A stretch of 64,000 nt of DNA from Sedimentibacter sp. MB31-C6 (GCF_035934735.1 NZ_CP142396.1:1-64000); one strand, 5' to 3'. Positions 43,883 to 52,441 are shown, counted from the stretch's first letter. Notes: generated by a model not told the origin, from the sequence alone. Made by a program: numbers and translations.

Positions 43883-45769
43883 ATGAACAATAATACTTTT
43901 GAAAAATTACAATATGAAGAATTGAAAAATAACGTAAAAGAATTTTGTGTAAGCACTTTAGGCAAAAACTTGATTAACAAACTAAAACCTTCTTCAAATA
44001 TCCAAACTGTGAAAAAAAGACTCATAGAAACAACAGAAGGAAGAAGAATTGTAGAAAGCTTCAATGTGCCATTACAAGGAATTGTTAACATTGATAATAT
44101 AGTTGCAAATTTAAATAAAGGTGCTATACTAACTCCAGAAGCATTAAATAATGTATCTGACTTTTTAAGAGGTTGCAGAAAAGTAAAACTATTTATGGAA
44201 GATAAGAAATTCTATGCTCCTACATTAATGAGTTACAGTTATTCTTTAAAGGAATTAACTAGTATTGAAGATGAAATTAATACTTGTATACACAATAATT
44301 CTGTAGATTCTAATGCAACAAAAACACTAAAAAAAATAAGAAAACATATTGAAAATACTGAAATTAAAATAGAAGAAAAGCTAGAGAGTTTTTTAAAATC
44401 AGATAAAAATAAAAAATATATTCAGGAATTTTTTATAACAAATAGAAATGGAAGATTTACAATTCCTATTAAATCGTCTTATAAAAATCAAGTAGATGGA
44501 ATGATTGTAGATACTTCTTCTACTGGCTCAACAGTTTTCATCGAGCCTTCAATTATTAGTAAATATACATCAGAATTATTACAACTTAAGGCTCAAGAAT
44601 CTGATGAGGAATATCAAATTTTATCATTTTTAACTGGATTAGTTAAGGATTATATAGACGAAATAACAAGAAATATAGAAGTAATTGGTATATATGATAT
44701 GATATTTGCTAAAGCAAAATACAGTATCGAAATTCAAGGAATTTCGCCAATTATAAATGATTATGGCTATATTAATATTATTAACGGTCGTCATCCATTA
44801 CTTAAAGGCAATATTATACCTTTAAACTTTTCCATTGGAAAAGTTTATAGAACACTTATTATTACTGGCCCTAACGCAGGTGGAAAAACAGTTGTGCTGA
44901 AAGCTGTTGGTTTATTAACATTAGCAGTGCAATCAGGCTTTCACATACCATGTGATGAAGGTTCAAACATATCTATATTTAATAGTATTTTTGCTGATAT
45001 TGGAGATGATCAAAGTATTGAAAATGCGTTAAGTACATTTTCATCTCACGTTAAAAACTTAGCTGAAATCATTAATAAAACAAATAAATCAACCCTTTTG
45101 CTTTTCGATGAAATAGGTAGTGGAACTGAGCCTAACGAAGGTGCAGCTTTAGCAATATCTATGCTAGAAGAAGTATATCACAAAGGAGCAATTACTGTTG
45201 CAACAACACACTATGGCGAAATTAAGAACTACACTTTGAATCATACTGATTTTGAAAATGCAGCGATGCTTTTTGATAATGAAACATTAGAGCCTTTATA
45301 CAAATTACAAATTGGAAAATCAGGGAAAAGCAATGCTTTGTGGATTGCAGATAAAATGGGAATAAACAACAATGTAATTAAAAGAGCTAAAAGTTATATT
45401 GATACTAAAGTTTATGATTATAGTATTGTTGATAAAGGTAAAGTTAGAATTGAAAAATATATTTCTAATAATGATATTTCATTTACCTATGAAATAGGAG
45501 ATAGAGTATATTTATCTGAATATAAAGACTATGGTTTAATATATAAATCAAAAAATGAATTTAACAACGTTACTGTTCTTTATAATGATGACTTCATAGA
45601 AGTTAATATAAAACAAATTAAATTACAATATAAAGCCAAGGATTTATATCCTTCAGATTATGATTTAAATACTCTTTTTACAAGTTTTGAAGATAGAAAA
45701 TTGGAAAAAGATATTGCTAGAGGATCCAAAAAAGCTCTGAAAAAACTTATGAAAAAGGAAAGTAAATAA
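43883..45769 (+). CDS. MutS2-like ATPase lacking the Smr nuclease domain
   Basis: The 628 aa protein has MutS2-type domains: an N-terminal helical clamp region (FEKLQYEELKNNVKEFCVSTLGK), GRFTIPIKSSYKNQVDGMIVDTSSTGSTVFIEP, and the ABC-type ATPase with Walker A TGPNAGGKTVVLK and Walker B LLLFDEIGSGTEPNEGAAL, then TTHYGEIK. Standard MutS2 is about 780 residues with a C-terminal KOW and Smr domain, which cleaves or splits collided ribosomes. Here the protein ends in a Lys-rich tail with no Smr motif. It is therefore a short MutS2 relative. AAAGGGA precedes the ATG. Confidence 0.88.
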   Translation: MNNNTFEKLQYEELKNNVKEFCVSTLGKNLINKLKPSSNIQTVKKRLIETTEGRRIVESFNVPLQGIVNIDNIVANLNKGAILTPEALNNVSDFLRGCRKVKLFMEDKKFYAPTLMSYSYSLKELTSIEDEINTCIHNNSVDSNATKTLKKIRKHIENTEIKIEEKLESFLKSDKNKKYIQEFFITNRNGRFTIPIKSSYKNQVDGMIVDTSSTGSTVFIEPSIISKYTSELLQLKAQESDEEYQILSFLTGLVKDYIDEITRNIEVIGIYDMIFAKAKYSIEIQGISPIINDYGYINIINGRHPLLKGNIIPLNFSIGKVYRTLIITGPNAGGKTVVLKAVGLLTLAVQSGFHIPCDEGSNISIFNSIFADIGDDQSIENALSTFSSHVKNLAEIINKTNKSTLLLFDEIGSGTEPNEGAALAISMLEEVYHKGAITVATTHYGEIKNYTLNHTDFENAAMLFDNETLEPLYKLQIGKSGKSNALWIADKMGINNNVIKRAKSYIDTKVYDYSIVDKGKVRIEKYISNNDISFTYEIGDRVYLSEYKDYGLIYKSKNEFNNVTVLYNDDFIEVNIKQIKLQYKAKDLYPSDYDLNTLFTSFEDRKLEKDIARGSKKALKKLMKKESK

Positions 45770-45774
45770 TTGAA

Positions 45775-45813
45775 AAGCCAAGCTCTTACATTATTAATAC
45801 TAGAGCTTGGCTT
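45775..45813. terminator. Bidirectional terminator between mutS2-like and recombinase genes
   Basis: A perfect 11-bp stem AGCCAAGCTCT/AGAGCTTGGCT with a 15-nt loop lies between convergent genes. The T-tails are weak on both sides. Confidence 0.75.
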
Positions 45814-45824
45814 AATAAATACTT

Positions 45825-46787
45825 TTAAATATCATTTAAAGGATTATGTTTAACAGCTTCACGTAATTGTTTTTTATCTATATGCGTATAAATTTGTGTA
45901 GTAGATACACTTTCATGACCAAGTAATTCCTGAAGTGCTCTAATATCTACATTACCATACTGATACATCAAAGTTGCAGCAGTGTGGCGCAATTTGTGAG
46001 GAGAGTAGTGCTTGCCAGATAAACCGGCTTCATTTAAGTATTTACAAACCATGTGTTGAACACCTCTTTGAGTGAATCTAGTTTTACGATTACTTAAAAA
46101 TAGCGCGTTTTCATGGCCAGGCTTTGAATCCGGTTTTACAGCAAGATAATCTTCAATGGCTTTTACACAGGCATCATTCAAGTAAATTGTTCTTTCCTTG
46201 TTACCTTTACCTACAACAGTTAATGTATCACCTTTGATTTTATCTATATCAATACTTATTAGCTCTGATAATCGAAGCCCACAATTTAAAAATAATGTAA
46301 TTATTGCAAAATCACGTTTTTCATTAGCCCCATTAATAGATGTAAGTATATCCTTTGATTCATCTAAAGACAAAGCTACAGGTAAACGACTGTTTTTTTT
46401 TGGAGTTTCTAAGTCAATGGCAGGATTTTCAGAAATTAACCTAACAATGGAATATAAATATTTAAAAAAAGAGCGAAGGCATGCAATTTTTCTAGCCTTA
46501 GTTCTATTAGAATTATTCCTTTCTCTGTCCATAAAAGCGATAAAAGCATGAAGGTCCATAATTTTAATTTTTTTTAAAATATCTAAAGTAACTAAGTTAA
46601 TATCTATATCATCAAAAACGTCAATCTTAGAACTTAATTTATATCTTACTACTATAAATCTATAAAAGGTTCTTAGGTCAAGGAAGTATTCACTGACCGT
46701 TTTTTCTGATCTGCCTTTAATAGATAACATATATTCTAAAAAATCACTCATTGGAGGAGGGCATAGGTCATTATAATTCGTATACAT
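45825..46787 (-). CDS. Intact XerC/XerD-type tyrosine recombinase
   Basis: The 320 aa protein has an N-terminal core-binding SAM-like domain (about 10–115) and a catalytic domain with every active-site residue: R172 (GLRLSEL), the Lys in GKGNKER (about K194–K197), H264 and R267 (SPHKLRH), H291 (LLGHES) and nucleophile Y300 (TTQIYTH). ATG 46787 follows AAGGAGA; an upstream ATG would add 11 residues. No excisionase, phage genes or att duplications are visible, so a housekeeping Xer role is more likely than mobility. This may replace the degenerate XerD-like protein at 3.5–4.3 kb. Confidence 0.92.
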   Translation of the reverse strand: MYTNYNDLCPPPMSDFLEYMLSIKGRSEKTVSEYFLDLRTFYRFIVVRYKLSSKIDVFDDIDINLVTLDILKKIKIMDLHAFIAFMDRERNNSNRTKARKIACLRSFFKYLYSIVRLISENPAIDLETPKKNSRLPVALSLDESKDILTSINGANEKRDFAIITLFLNCGLRLSELISIDIDKIKGDTLTVVGKGNKERTIYLNDACVKAIEDYLAVKPDSKPGHENALFLSNRKTRFTQRGVQHMVCKYLNEAGLSGKHYSPHKLRHTAATLMYQYGNVDIRALQELLGHESVSTTQIYTHIDKKQLREAVKHNPLNDI

Positions 46788-46967
46788 AATATTCTCCTTG
46801 GATAAATTAAATTGTCGCAAAATCTTTATAATTAAATTATATACAAAAATGGGAAGAAAGACAAGCCTTCAAAAAAATAAAAATCAAAGTCTTTGTTTTT
46901 ATTTTTGTTAAAATTATTAAACTTTCTGATATAGTACTAGAAATATCCAAATAGTTTTGATACTAAT

Positions 46968-47127
46968 GGTATAAATGGTCAATTAATGAAATAACTTTCG
47001 TTAAAACGCATTTTAAAGCCTCGTTTTTTTTATCTGATTTTCTATTTAATGTCATTAAAAACTAAAGGTATAAATAGTCGTTTGATAAAATAACTTTCGT
47101 TAAAACGCATTTTAAGGCGTCGTTTTT
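46968..47127. repeat. Two direct repeats of about 60 bp
   Basis: Copies start at 46968 and 47067 (99-bp offset). Both contain GGTATAAAT, then an identical core of at least 26 bp (46991–47016 and 47090–47115, containing AACTTTCGTTAAAACGCA) and a CGTTTTT end. Each copy can fold AAAACG with CGTTTT, so they resemble paired terminators or binding sites. Confidence 0.8.
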
Positions 47128-47372
47128 ACAAAGACTAGCAATTAGCCATAGAAAACTAAACCTATATAATTAATGTGTGAAAATATATATTTTATATAAT
47201 TAATTGCATAATATAATTATAAATCAATATAAATTAATCTATAAAATAAATTAAACCATCTAAGACAAATTAATTTATATCATCACAAAACCTGTTTTTA
47301 TATTAAAATGACTAAAGTTAACAAAATAGTGAAATTTGAACTATTTTAAGGGCTCTTCTCTCAAATTAATGG

Positions 47373-47408
47373 TTTTATGTCGCAAAATAGATATTTTGCG
47401 ACATAAAA
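47373..47408. repeat. Perfect 17-bp palindrome with dif-like geometry
   Basis: Arms 47373–47389 and 47392–47408 are perfect inverted repeats separated by GA. The inner part reads as 11-bp arms ATGTCGCAAAA and TTTTGCGACAT around a 6-bp centre TAGATA, the arm–core–arm spacing of Xer dif sites. The arm motif TGTCGCAAAAT recurs at 46813–46823, just upstream of the recombinase start. It has no T-tail and so is a poor terminator. Confidence 0.75.
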
Positions 47409-47493
47409 ATTTTATATTTATAGAGAGATTTTAACATCTCCCTTTCAATTTAATAGCTTTTTTATTTATATTTAATAAGCTTACTGCTTCATA

Positions 47494-47748
47494 TTAAAAT
47501 TCTTTATTCTTATATATTGATAATGAAATCAAAACTGATATTGAAAATAATACTAAAGCAAATACGGGAGATAAATATATTATTAATTTAAGAATTTCTG
47601 CATCAAAAGATGGCATTTCAAGTCCTAATTTAGACAATATCACTATGATTCCTGTTGGAGCAAACAAAACTATCATCATTAAAATACGCCCTTTTTCCAC
47701 TCCAAATTTAAATAGGATTGATATTTTCCTTAATCGAATACATTTCAT
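47494..47748 (-). pseudogene. ABC-2 permease C-terminal fragment
   Basis: An 84-codon frame encodes FKFGVEKGRILMMIVLFAPTG followed by a second hydrophobic segment and a SIYKNKEF tail. This resembles the end of ABC-2 type permeases of GntR-linked exporters. The start shown is not native; the N-terminal membrane half is missing. It overlaps the ATPase fragment in another frame, consistent with a deletion joining the two genes. Confidence 0.65.
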
Positions 47749-47953
47749 TTTTATTATCTTTATCTAAAATTGTAATTATTCCTTCGTCTCGATTTATTAA
47801 ATCTAGAATAAGTTTTATAGTTGTACTTTTGCCAGCTCCATTTTCTCCAATAAAACCCATTATGCATCCTTTAGGCATGCCAATATTAACATTGTCTAAC
47901 TTAAAATCTTTATATTTCTTTGTTACATTTTCTAATTTCAATGCATATTCCAT
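47708..47953 (-). pseudogene. ABC transporter ATP-binding protein, N-terminal fragment
   Basis: An 81-codon frame encodes the start of an ABC ATPase: ALKLENVTKKYKDFKLDNV, then Walker A FIGENGAGKSTTIKLIL. It stops soon after, with no Q-loop, signature or Walker B. Normal members are about 280–300 residues. The fragment runs straight into the permease remnant. The intact GntR regulator is 3 bp upstream. It is a broken exporter. Confidence 0.85.
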
Positions 47954-47956
47954 AAG

Positions 47957-48331
47957 TTACTCTCCTTCATAAAATAAAGTCAACATTTCTATTAATTCGT
48001 CTAGCTTTATCCCACAATTATAAGATAATTTAATAATTTCCTGCATATGATTTTCAATTTCCTTCAGCTGTTGCTCTTTAATTAAATCAATATTCCGGCT
48101 TGCAACAAAACTTCCTTTTCCGGTAAAGGAAACGGTAAATCCCTCTCTTTCAAGTTCTTCATATGCTCGTTTTGTTGTAATCACACTGATTCGCAGCTCT
48201 TTTGCCAAAAGCCTCATTGAAGGCAGCGCATCTCCTTCATTTAATTCGCCCGAAATAATAAGTGACTTTATCTGTGAAACAATCTGTTCATAAATAGGTT
48301 GACCGCTTGAATTACTAATTATTATATTCAT
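47957..48331 (-). CDS. GntR family regulator (YtrA type)
   Basis: The 124 aa protein has a GntR winged-helix domain (QPIYEQIVSQIKSLIISGELNEGDALPSMRLLAKELRISVITTKRAYEELEREGF) and a short C-terminal helical tail, as in the YtrA subfamily that controls adjacent ABC exporters. The first ATG at 48343 lacks a ribosome binding site, while ATG 48331 follows GGTGG, so I use the latter. A 12-bp inverted repeat just upstream is the likely operator. Its target transporter is a deleted remnant, leaving an orphan regulator. Confidence 0.9.
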   Translation of the reverse strand: MNIIISNSSGQPIYEQIVSQIKSLIISGELNEGDALPSMRLLAKELRISVITTKRAYEELEREGFTVSFTGKGSFVASRNIDLIKEQQLKEIENHMQEIIKLSYNCGIKLDELIEMLTLFYEGE

Positions 48332-48671
48332 CTTTACCACCATCTATAATGTATATATTCATTATACACATTATAGATGCTTTGTCAATAAAAAATTCTA
48401 TAATAGGTGAAATAATTTCTATATTGTTTAAATAAATCATAATTGTTTAAATAAATCATAAAAAAAGGCGTTACGCTGATTTCTCAATGCAACAACCCTG
48501 TTTTGTTAATTATCATATCAACTAGATAATGCGCTTATTTAAACTATATTCATACTTCTTTACCCTTGTCATTTTATATTATTCATCTCATATTCTACAG
48601 TTACCAAAGCTTGAACAGAGTATGAATTGTTTACTTCATCAGAAAAATCAAATGTAAGATTTTATGCCTAA
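48332..48671. other. Intergenic region gntR/flavin-binding gene
   Basis: Apart from the GntR operator this 340-bp stretch contains a 19-bp direct repeat, ATTGTTTAAATAAATCATA type, around 48420–48461. I see no gene, terminator or RNA element in the rest. Confidence 0.5.
48341..48379. promoter_or_regulatory. Probable GntR operator
   Basis: CATCTATAATGT (48341–48352) and ACATTATAGATG (48368–48379) form a perfect 12-bp inverted repeat around a 15-bp centre, directly upstream of the gntR gene. Autoregulation is inferred. Confidence 0.7.
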
Positions 48672-49160
48672 CTAATTATTTTTATTTACAAGTTCTATAG
48701 CCTCTTTGCCGGTCATATGTTCAATTTTAATTTCAATTAAACAAACTCTGTTCCATTCTTTAGTAATTTCTAGTTGTCCCTCTTTAATATAATCCGGTGA
48801 ATATTTTTCTACTAAACTCTCTAGGGCTTGTCGTCTATCTGAATCCTCTGTAAGAATCCTTGCCCTACCAAATATAGAAACACTTCTAAAATGAGTAGTA
48901 AATGTTTCTTGAATTACATCATCTTTCTCTATTACTGAAAAAGTCACTTTATCATTTTTTACTATACTATCAATTTTATGTCCTTGTTTTGCACTATGTA
49001 TATATATCTTACCATCTTTATAAGTATAACTTACAGGAACAGTATATGGATAACCGTCATCACCTATTACTCCTAGCACACCAGATGTACATGACTTTAG
49101 AATATCTACAGTCTTTTCTTCCGCTAACAATTGTTTTTTTCTTCTCATTTCTCTAAACAT
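48672..49160 (-). CDS. Pyridoxamine 5'-phosphate oxidase-fold protein (NimA-like)
   Basis: The 162 aa protein has the FMN-binding split-barrel pattern: EEKTVDILKSCTSGVLGVIGDDGYPYTVPVSYTY, KIYIHSAKQGHKIDSI, then VSIFGRARILTED. This matches the nitroimidazole-resistance (Nim)/PPOX-like group. The physiological substrate is not known. ATG 49160 follows GAGGAG; a longer in-frame start 33 codons upstream lacks family similarity. It is isolated between the GntR and thiamine genes. Confidence 0.85.
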   Translation of the reverse strand: MFREMRRKKQLLAEEKTVDILKSCTSGVLGVIGDDGYPYTVPVSYTYKDGKIYIHSAKQGHKIDSIVKNDKVTFSVIEKDDVIQETFTTHFRSVSIFGRARILTEDSDRRQALESLVEKYSPDYIKEGQLEITKEWNRVCLIEIKIEHMTGKEAIELVNKNN

Positions 49161-49485
49161 AATAATTTCTCCTCTCTTAATGGTAGCAGGTTCTATTCTC
49201 TCCCGAATCAATGTACCCACACTATAATTGTAACTTATTTCCACATTTAATGCAATCATGTAATTTTCTTCCGAGCCATAAAATCCATACCTCTTTATAA
49301 TTACTGTTGCAATTGATATTTCCGGTAATATATAAACTTAGAAGCTGAAGAAGCGTAGCGACTGAAGCTTTAAAAATTTGCTCGGCGTCTTACTTATTTA
49401 TACTATATAATGCAATCAGACACTGTGGACTTTTTATTGTATCCCTATAGCTTGACTATTTGCTAGGAGTCCTACATACACACAA
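49161..49485. other. Intergenic region of 325 bp
   Basis: The stretch between the flavin-binding gene and thiD has no convincing frame or RNA structure. It has one GC-richer patch (about 49338–49388) with AAGCT/AGCTT ends. No clear thiD terminator was found. Confidence 0.4.
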
Positions 49486-50265
49486 CTAAAGATTCCAACA
49501 ATGATTTAAAGGTCCTCTTCCCTTTCCTATATTTAATCCTGCTTTTAAAGCACCTGTAATATACTCTTTTGAATTTTGTATACTTGTCTTAATATCATAA
49601 CCCTCAGCCAAGTTACAAGCAATTGCTGATGAAAGTGTACATCCTGTTCCATGAGTGTTTTGACTTTCTATTCTTGTTTGTTCGTACCACATAAACTTTC
49701 CATTACAATATAACAAATCATCACTGCTGAAAGTTAAATGCCCTCCTTTAATAAGAATATAACCTGAATAACTTTCTGATATTTTAACTGCAGCTCTCTG
49801 CATGTCTTCCTTGCTCTGAATTTCAAAACCACATAGCACCTGAGCTTCTTGAATATTTGGCGTTATTACAGTCGCCAGAGGTATTAATTTGTTTATAAGC
49901 ATTTCAATTGAATCATCCTTGCAAAGTTTACTTCCACTTGTAGCTACCATTACCGGATCAAGAACTATTTTTTTTGCTTTGTATTGAATAAGCTTATCGG
50001 CGATAACTGATATTATTTCTTTATTTGAAACCATACCTATTTTAACTGCATCAGGATATATATCAGTAAAAATCGTATCCATTTGCTTTGATACAAATTC
50101 TGGCGAAGATTCAAATACACCATATACTCCGGTTGTATTTTGAGCAGTCAATGCTGTTATAACACTCATACCGTAAACTTTGTGACTATTCATAGTTTTT
50201 AAATCTGCTTGGATACCTGCTCCGCCACTTGAGTCAGATCCGGCTATTGTTAATACCTTTTTCAT
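49486..50265 (-). CDS. thiD: Hydroxymethylpyrimidine (phosphate) kinase
   Basis: ThiD phosphorylates HMP and HMP-P to HMP-PP for thiamine synthesis. The 259 aa protein has the ribokinase-like signature TIAGSDSSGGAGIQADLKT, VLDPVMVATSG, and the anion-hole motif NTHGTGCTLSSAIACNLA. GAAGGTG precedes the ATG. It is the last gene of a thiM–thiE–thiD operon preceded by a TPP riboswitch. Confidence 0.95.
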   Translation of the reverse strand: MKKVLTIAGSDSSGGAGIQADLKTMNSHKVYGMSVITALTAQNTTGVYGVFESSPEFVSKQMDTIFTDIYPDAVKIGMVSNKEIISVIADKLIQYKAKKIVLDPVMVATSGSKLCKDDSIEMLINKLIPLATVITPNIQEAQVLCGFEIQSKEDMQRAAVKISESYSGYILIKGGHLTFSSDDLLYCNGKFMWYEQTRIESQNTHGTGCTLSSAIACNLAEGYDIKTSIQNSKEYITGALKAGLNIGKGRGPLNHCWNL

Positions 50266-50275
50266 TTTTTCACCT

Positions 50276-50914
50276 TCATTCTATTATTTTCTTTGTTAAT
50301 TTTATAAGTTCAGATGCAGCATTTCTAATATTGTCCTGTGCAAAGATTGCTGATATCACAGATATACCAGATATATCTGTACCTGTTAGTTCAAGTACAT
50401 TATCTTTTGTTATTCCTCCAATTGCAACAACAGGTACATTAACTGATTTACATATGTTCCTCAGTGTTTCAATTGAAACACTATCAGCATCAAGTTTTGT
50501 TGATGTATTAAAAACTGCTCCAACACCAATGTAATCCGCTCCGTTTTGTTCAGCCTTAACCGCCTCTGCCACTGTTTTCGCTGAAAGGCCAATTATTTTG
50601 TCATAACCTAATTTTTGCCTTGCTGTTATAATTTCTTCATCACTTTGTCCTATATGCACACCGTCTGCATTAACTAAAACTGCTATATCTACATTGTCAT
50701 TTATGACAAATGGAATATTATATTTGTCAGTTACTTTCTTCACTTCTTTGGCTGTTTTTAAAAATTCTTCTAAACATAAGTTTTTTTCTCTTAATTGAAT
50801 GAACGTTACTCCTCCTAATATTGCCTCTTCCACTATTTCAGGAAGTGTCTTACCATTTAACCATGTCCTATCTGTAATTGCATATAGAACTAATGATTTA
50901 TTATTTAATTTCAA
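50276..50914 (-). CDS. thiE: Thiamine phosphate synthase
   Basis: ThiE joins HMP-PP and thiazole phosphate to form thiamine phosphate. The protein (212 aa) has LYAITDRTW, FIQLREKNL, the phosphate loop GADGVHIGQSDEE, GLSAKTVAEA, and VPVVAIGGITKDNV. The TTG at 50914 is chosen because GAAGGTG lies 6 nt upstream; the GTG at 50923 would sit inside that site. It overlaps thiM by 14 nt. Confidence 0.94.
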   Translation of the reverse strand: MKLNNKSLVLYAITDRTWLNGKTLPEIVEEAILGGVTFIQLREKNLCLEEFLKTAKEVKKVTDKYNIPFVINDNVDIAVLVNADGVHIGQSDEEIITARQKLGYDKIIGLSAKTVAEAVKAEQNGADYIGVGAVFNTSTKLDADSVSIETLRNICKSVNVPVVAIGGITKDNVLELTGTDISGISVISAIFAQDNIRNAASELIKLTKKIIE

Positions 50915-51728
50915 GTTTTGCACCTTCTTTCAGTATTTGAACATCTAGTTTACTAATATAATCTATTAAATGAGCCTTTAATAAAGATGTTCCATCGTCA
51001 TTCTTTTTCATTTTTTCATAAGCAAGTTCACCACATAGTCCCATGGAACATACTGCAGCTGCTGTGGCTTCTAAAAAATTGCTCTTGTTGGCTCCGCAAT
51101 AAGCACCAACTATAGAAGAAAGCATACATCCTGTTCCGGATATTTTACTCATCAAAGGATGTCCGTTTCTAATCAAATATGTTTTTGAACCATCTGTAAC
51201 AATATCTATGGCACCAGTAACAGCTACGATTACAGAAAGTTTTTTCGCTAAAGATTTAATATATTTTACTGCTCCTTCTATATTGTCTTCGTTTAATGAG
51301 TCATCTTCATTTGCATCCACACCTCTTGTTTTATTTATGTTAGCCTTTCCTACTGTTTTTATTTCTGACATATTACCTCTTATAACAGTAAATTTCACTT
51401 CTTCTAATAGCTTAAAGGTGGTTTCTGTTCTAAGCTTAGATGCACCTGCTCCCACTGGATCAAGTATAACGGGAATACTTAGCTCATTTGCTTTTTTCCC
51501 AGCCTTAATCATAGACTCAACAGTCCTTGAATTTAATGTTCCTATGTTAATAACCAATGCATTGCATATTGATGTAATTTCTTCAACTTCTTCTATATCA
51601 TCAGCCATGATGGGAGAACCTCCGCAAGCTAACAATATATTTGCACAATCGTTAACTGTAACATAATTTGTAATATTGTGAACCAAAGGTGTGTTGTTTT
51701 TAACATTTTTTAAAACTTCTGAAAACAT
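50901..51728 (-). CDS. thiM: Hydroxyethylthiazole kinase
   Basis: ThiM salvages hydroxyethylthiazole by phosphorylation. The protein (275 aa) has PLVHNITNYVTVNDCANILLACGGSPIMADD, VILDPVGAGAS and the catalytic GTGCMLSS. ATG 51728 follows CAGGAGA; the longer frame would run into the riboswitch terminator and is rejected. With thiE, thiD, thiW and cytX, the locus is built for salvage of thiamine precursors, with no de novo thiC or thiG here. Confidence 0.95.
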   Translation of the reverse strand: MFSEVLKNVKNNTPLVHNITNYVTVNDCANILLACGGSPIMADDIEEVEEITSICNALVINIGTLNSRTVESMIKAGKKANELSIPVILDPVGAGASKLRTETTFKLLEEVKFTVIRGNMSEIKTVGKANINKTRGVDANEDDSLNEDNIEGAVKYIKSLAKKLSVIVAVTGAIDIVTDGSKTYLIRNGHPLMSKISGTGCMLSSIVGAYCGANKSNFLEATAAAVCSMGLCGELAYEKMKKNDDGTSLLKAHLIDYISKLDVQILKEGAKLEIK

Positions 51729-51758
51729 ATTAAATCTCCTGCTTATTAGATTTAAACT

Positions 51759-51792
51759 AAAAATGGGATTTACCAACATGTGGTATATCCCA
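51759..51792 (-). terminator. Riboswitch terminator of the thiMED operon
   Basis: TGGGATATACCA and TGGTAAATCCCA (read on the minus strand, one mismatch) form a stem ending in five T. It follows the TPP aptamer and can switch transcription off. Confidence 0.85.
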
Positions 51793-51803
51793 TTCACTTT
51801 CAT

Positions 51804-51886
51804 AAACAGTTCCCTCCGTTGGCATTATCCAAATCAGGTACGGTCGAAACTTACAGTTTCCTCTCAGCCTATTCATAAGCTCCCAA
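51804..51886 (-). ncRNA. TPP riboswitch upstream of thiM
   Basis: On the minus strand the element reads GGGAGC, GGCTGAGAGGAAAC, a P3 arm, then ACCTGATTTGGATAATGCC and GGAGGGAA, which are the conserved TPP (THI box) elements. A terminator stem lies directly downstream, so TPP binding should stop transcription of thiMED. It is about 90 percent identical by eye to the riboswitch at 53840–53921. Confidence 0.95.
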
Positions 51887-51907
51887 TATTTAGTTTATCT
51901 AAATATA

Positions 51908-52441
51908 TCACTGTTTATTATTCATGTCAAGTTCGTTTACCAACGACTTTATACTATCAAACATCTTTATTTTCTTTAATGTTTTTATAAGCAACAATCC
52001 AAGCATTGCTCCCATGAAAGATGATGGAAGAAATAATGGAATATAAGTAAAAATCGAACTTTTCGGTAATCCATAAAATAATCTCATAAATGGATACGAA
52101 ATAATAGCACTAATTATTCCAGTACCTATTACCTCTCCTAATACTGCCCAATATAATTTTTGAAATCTTTTGTACAGTAGGCCTGAAAAGTAAGCTCCCA
52201 CTATAGCTCCGATAACCGCCAATATAGGTCGTCCATTTAGTATCATTCTCAATATTCCAATTATCAGTGCACATACAAAACTCCAAGCTGGTCCCAGAAA
52301 TACAGCAGCTATTACATTTATAAAATGTTGAAAAGGTGCCATTCCAGGAATCCATACAAAAGTATTTAGTACATAACCCATACATGCCAGCAATGCTGTA
52401 AAAATTTTTTTTTTTAAAATAATACTTTTACTTTTTATCAT
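51908..52441 (-). CDS. thiW: ThiW, energy-coupling-factor substrate component for thiazole
   Basis: ThiW is the predicted S component of an ECF transporter for hydroxyethylthiazole. The 177 aa protein has about five to six membrane segments and family sequences FVWIPGMAPFQHFINVIAAVFLGP, RMILNGRPILAVIGAIVGAY and PFMRLFYG. AAAGGAGAT precedes ATG 52441. It lies between cytX and the thiMED riboswitch, so thiazole uptake and phosphorylation are encoded together. The ECF energising module is not in this window. Confidence 0.9.
   Translation of the reverse strand: MIKSKSIILKKKIFTALLACMGYVLNTFVWIPGMAPFQHFINVIAAVFLGPAWSFVCALIIGILRMILNGRPILAVIGAIVGAYFSGLLYKRFQKLYWAVLGEVIGTGIISAIISYPFMRLFYGLPKSSIFTYIPLFLPSSFMGAMLGLLLIKTLKKIKMFDSIKSLVNELDMNNKQ

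Larger units (their letters stand above)
46788..47493. other. 706-bp repeat-rich noncoding spacer
   Basis: Upstream of the recombinase gene this AT-rich region contains a TGTCGCAAAAT half-site (46813–46823), two direct repeats of about 60 bp (46968–47030, 47067–47127), an AT-only stretch (about 47160–47330) and a 34-bp palindrome (47373–47408). A weak GAGAT/ATCTC hairpin lies at 47424–47441. No reading frame is convincing. Confidence 0.7.

Noticed and set aside
45825-46787. Tyrosine recombinase as the integrase of a mobile element
   Set aside because: No excisionase, phage, conjugation or cargo genes and no flanking att-like duplication or tRNA were seen; sequence features are XerC/XerD-like.
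47373-47408. 34-bp palindrome as an intrinsic terminator
   Set aside because: It has no T-run on either strand and only a 2-nt centre, and the nearest genes end or start too far away to need it.
51208-51666. 152-codon antisense frame inside thiM (and similar frames inside cytX and the OPT gene)
   Set aside because: They are shadows of clearly conserved genes on the other strand with no ribosome binding sites or recognisable domains.
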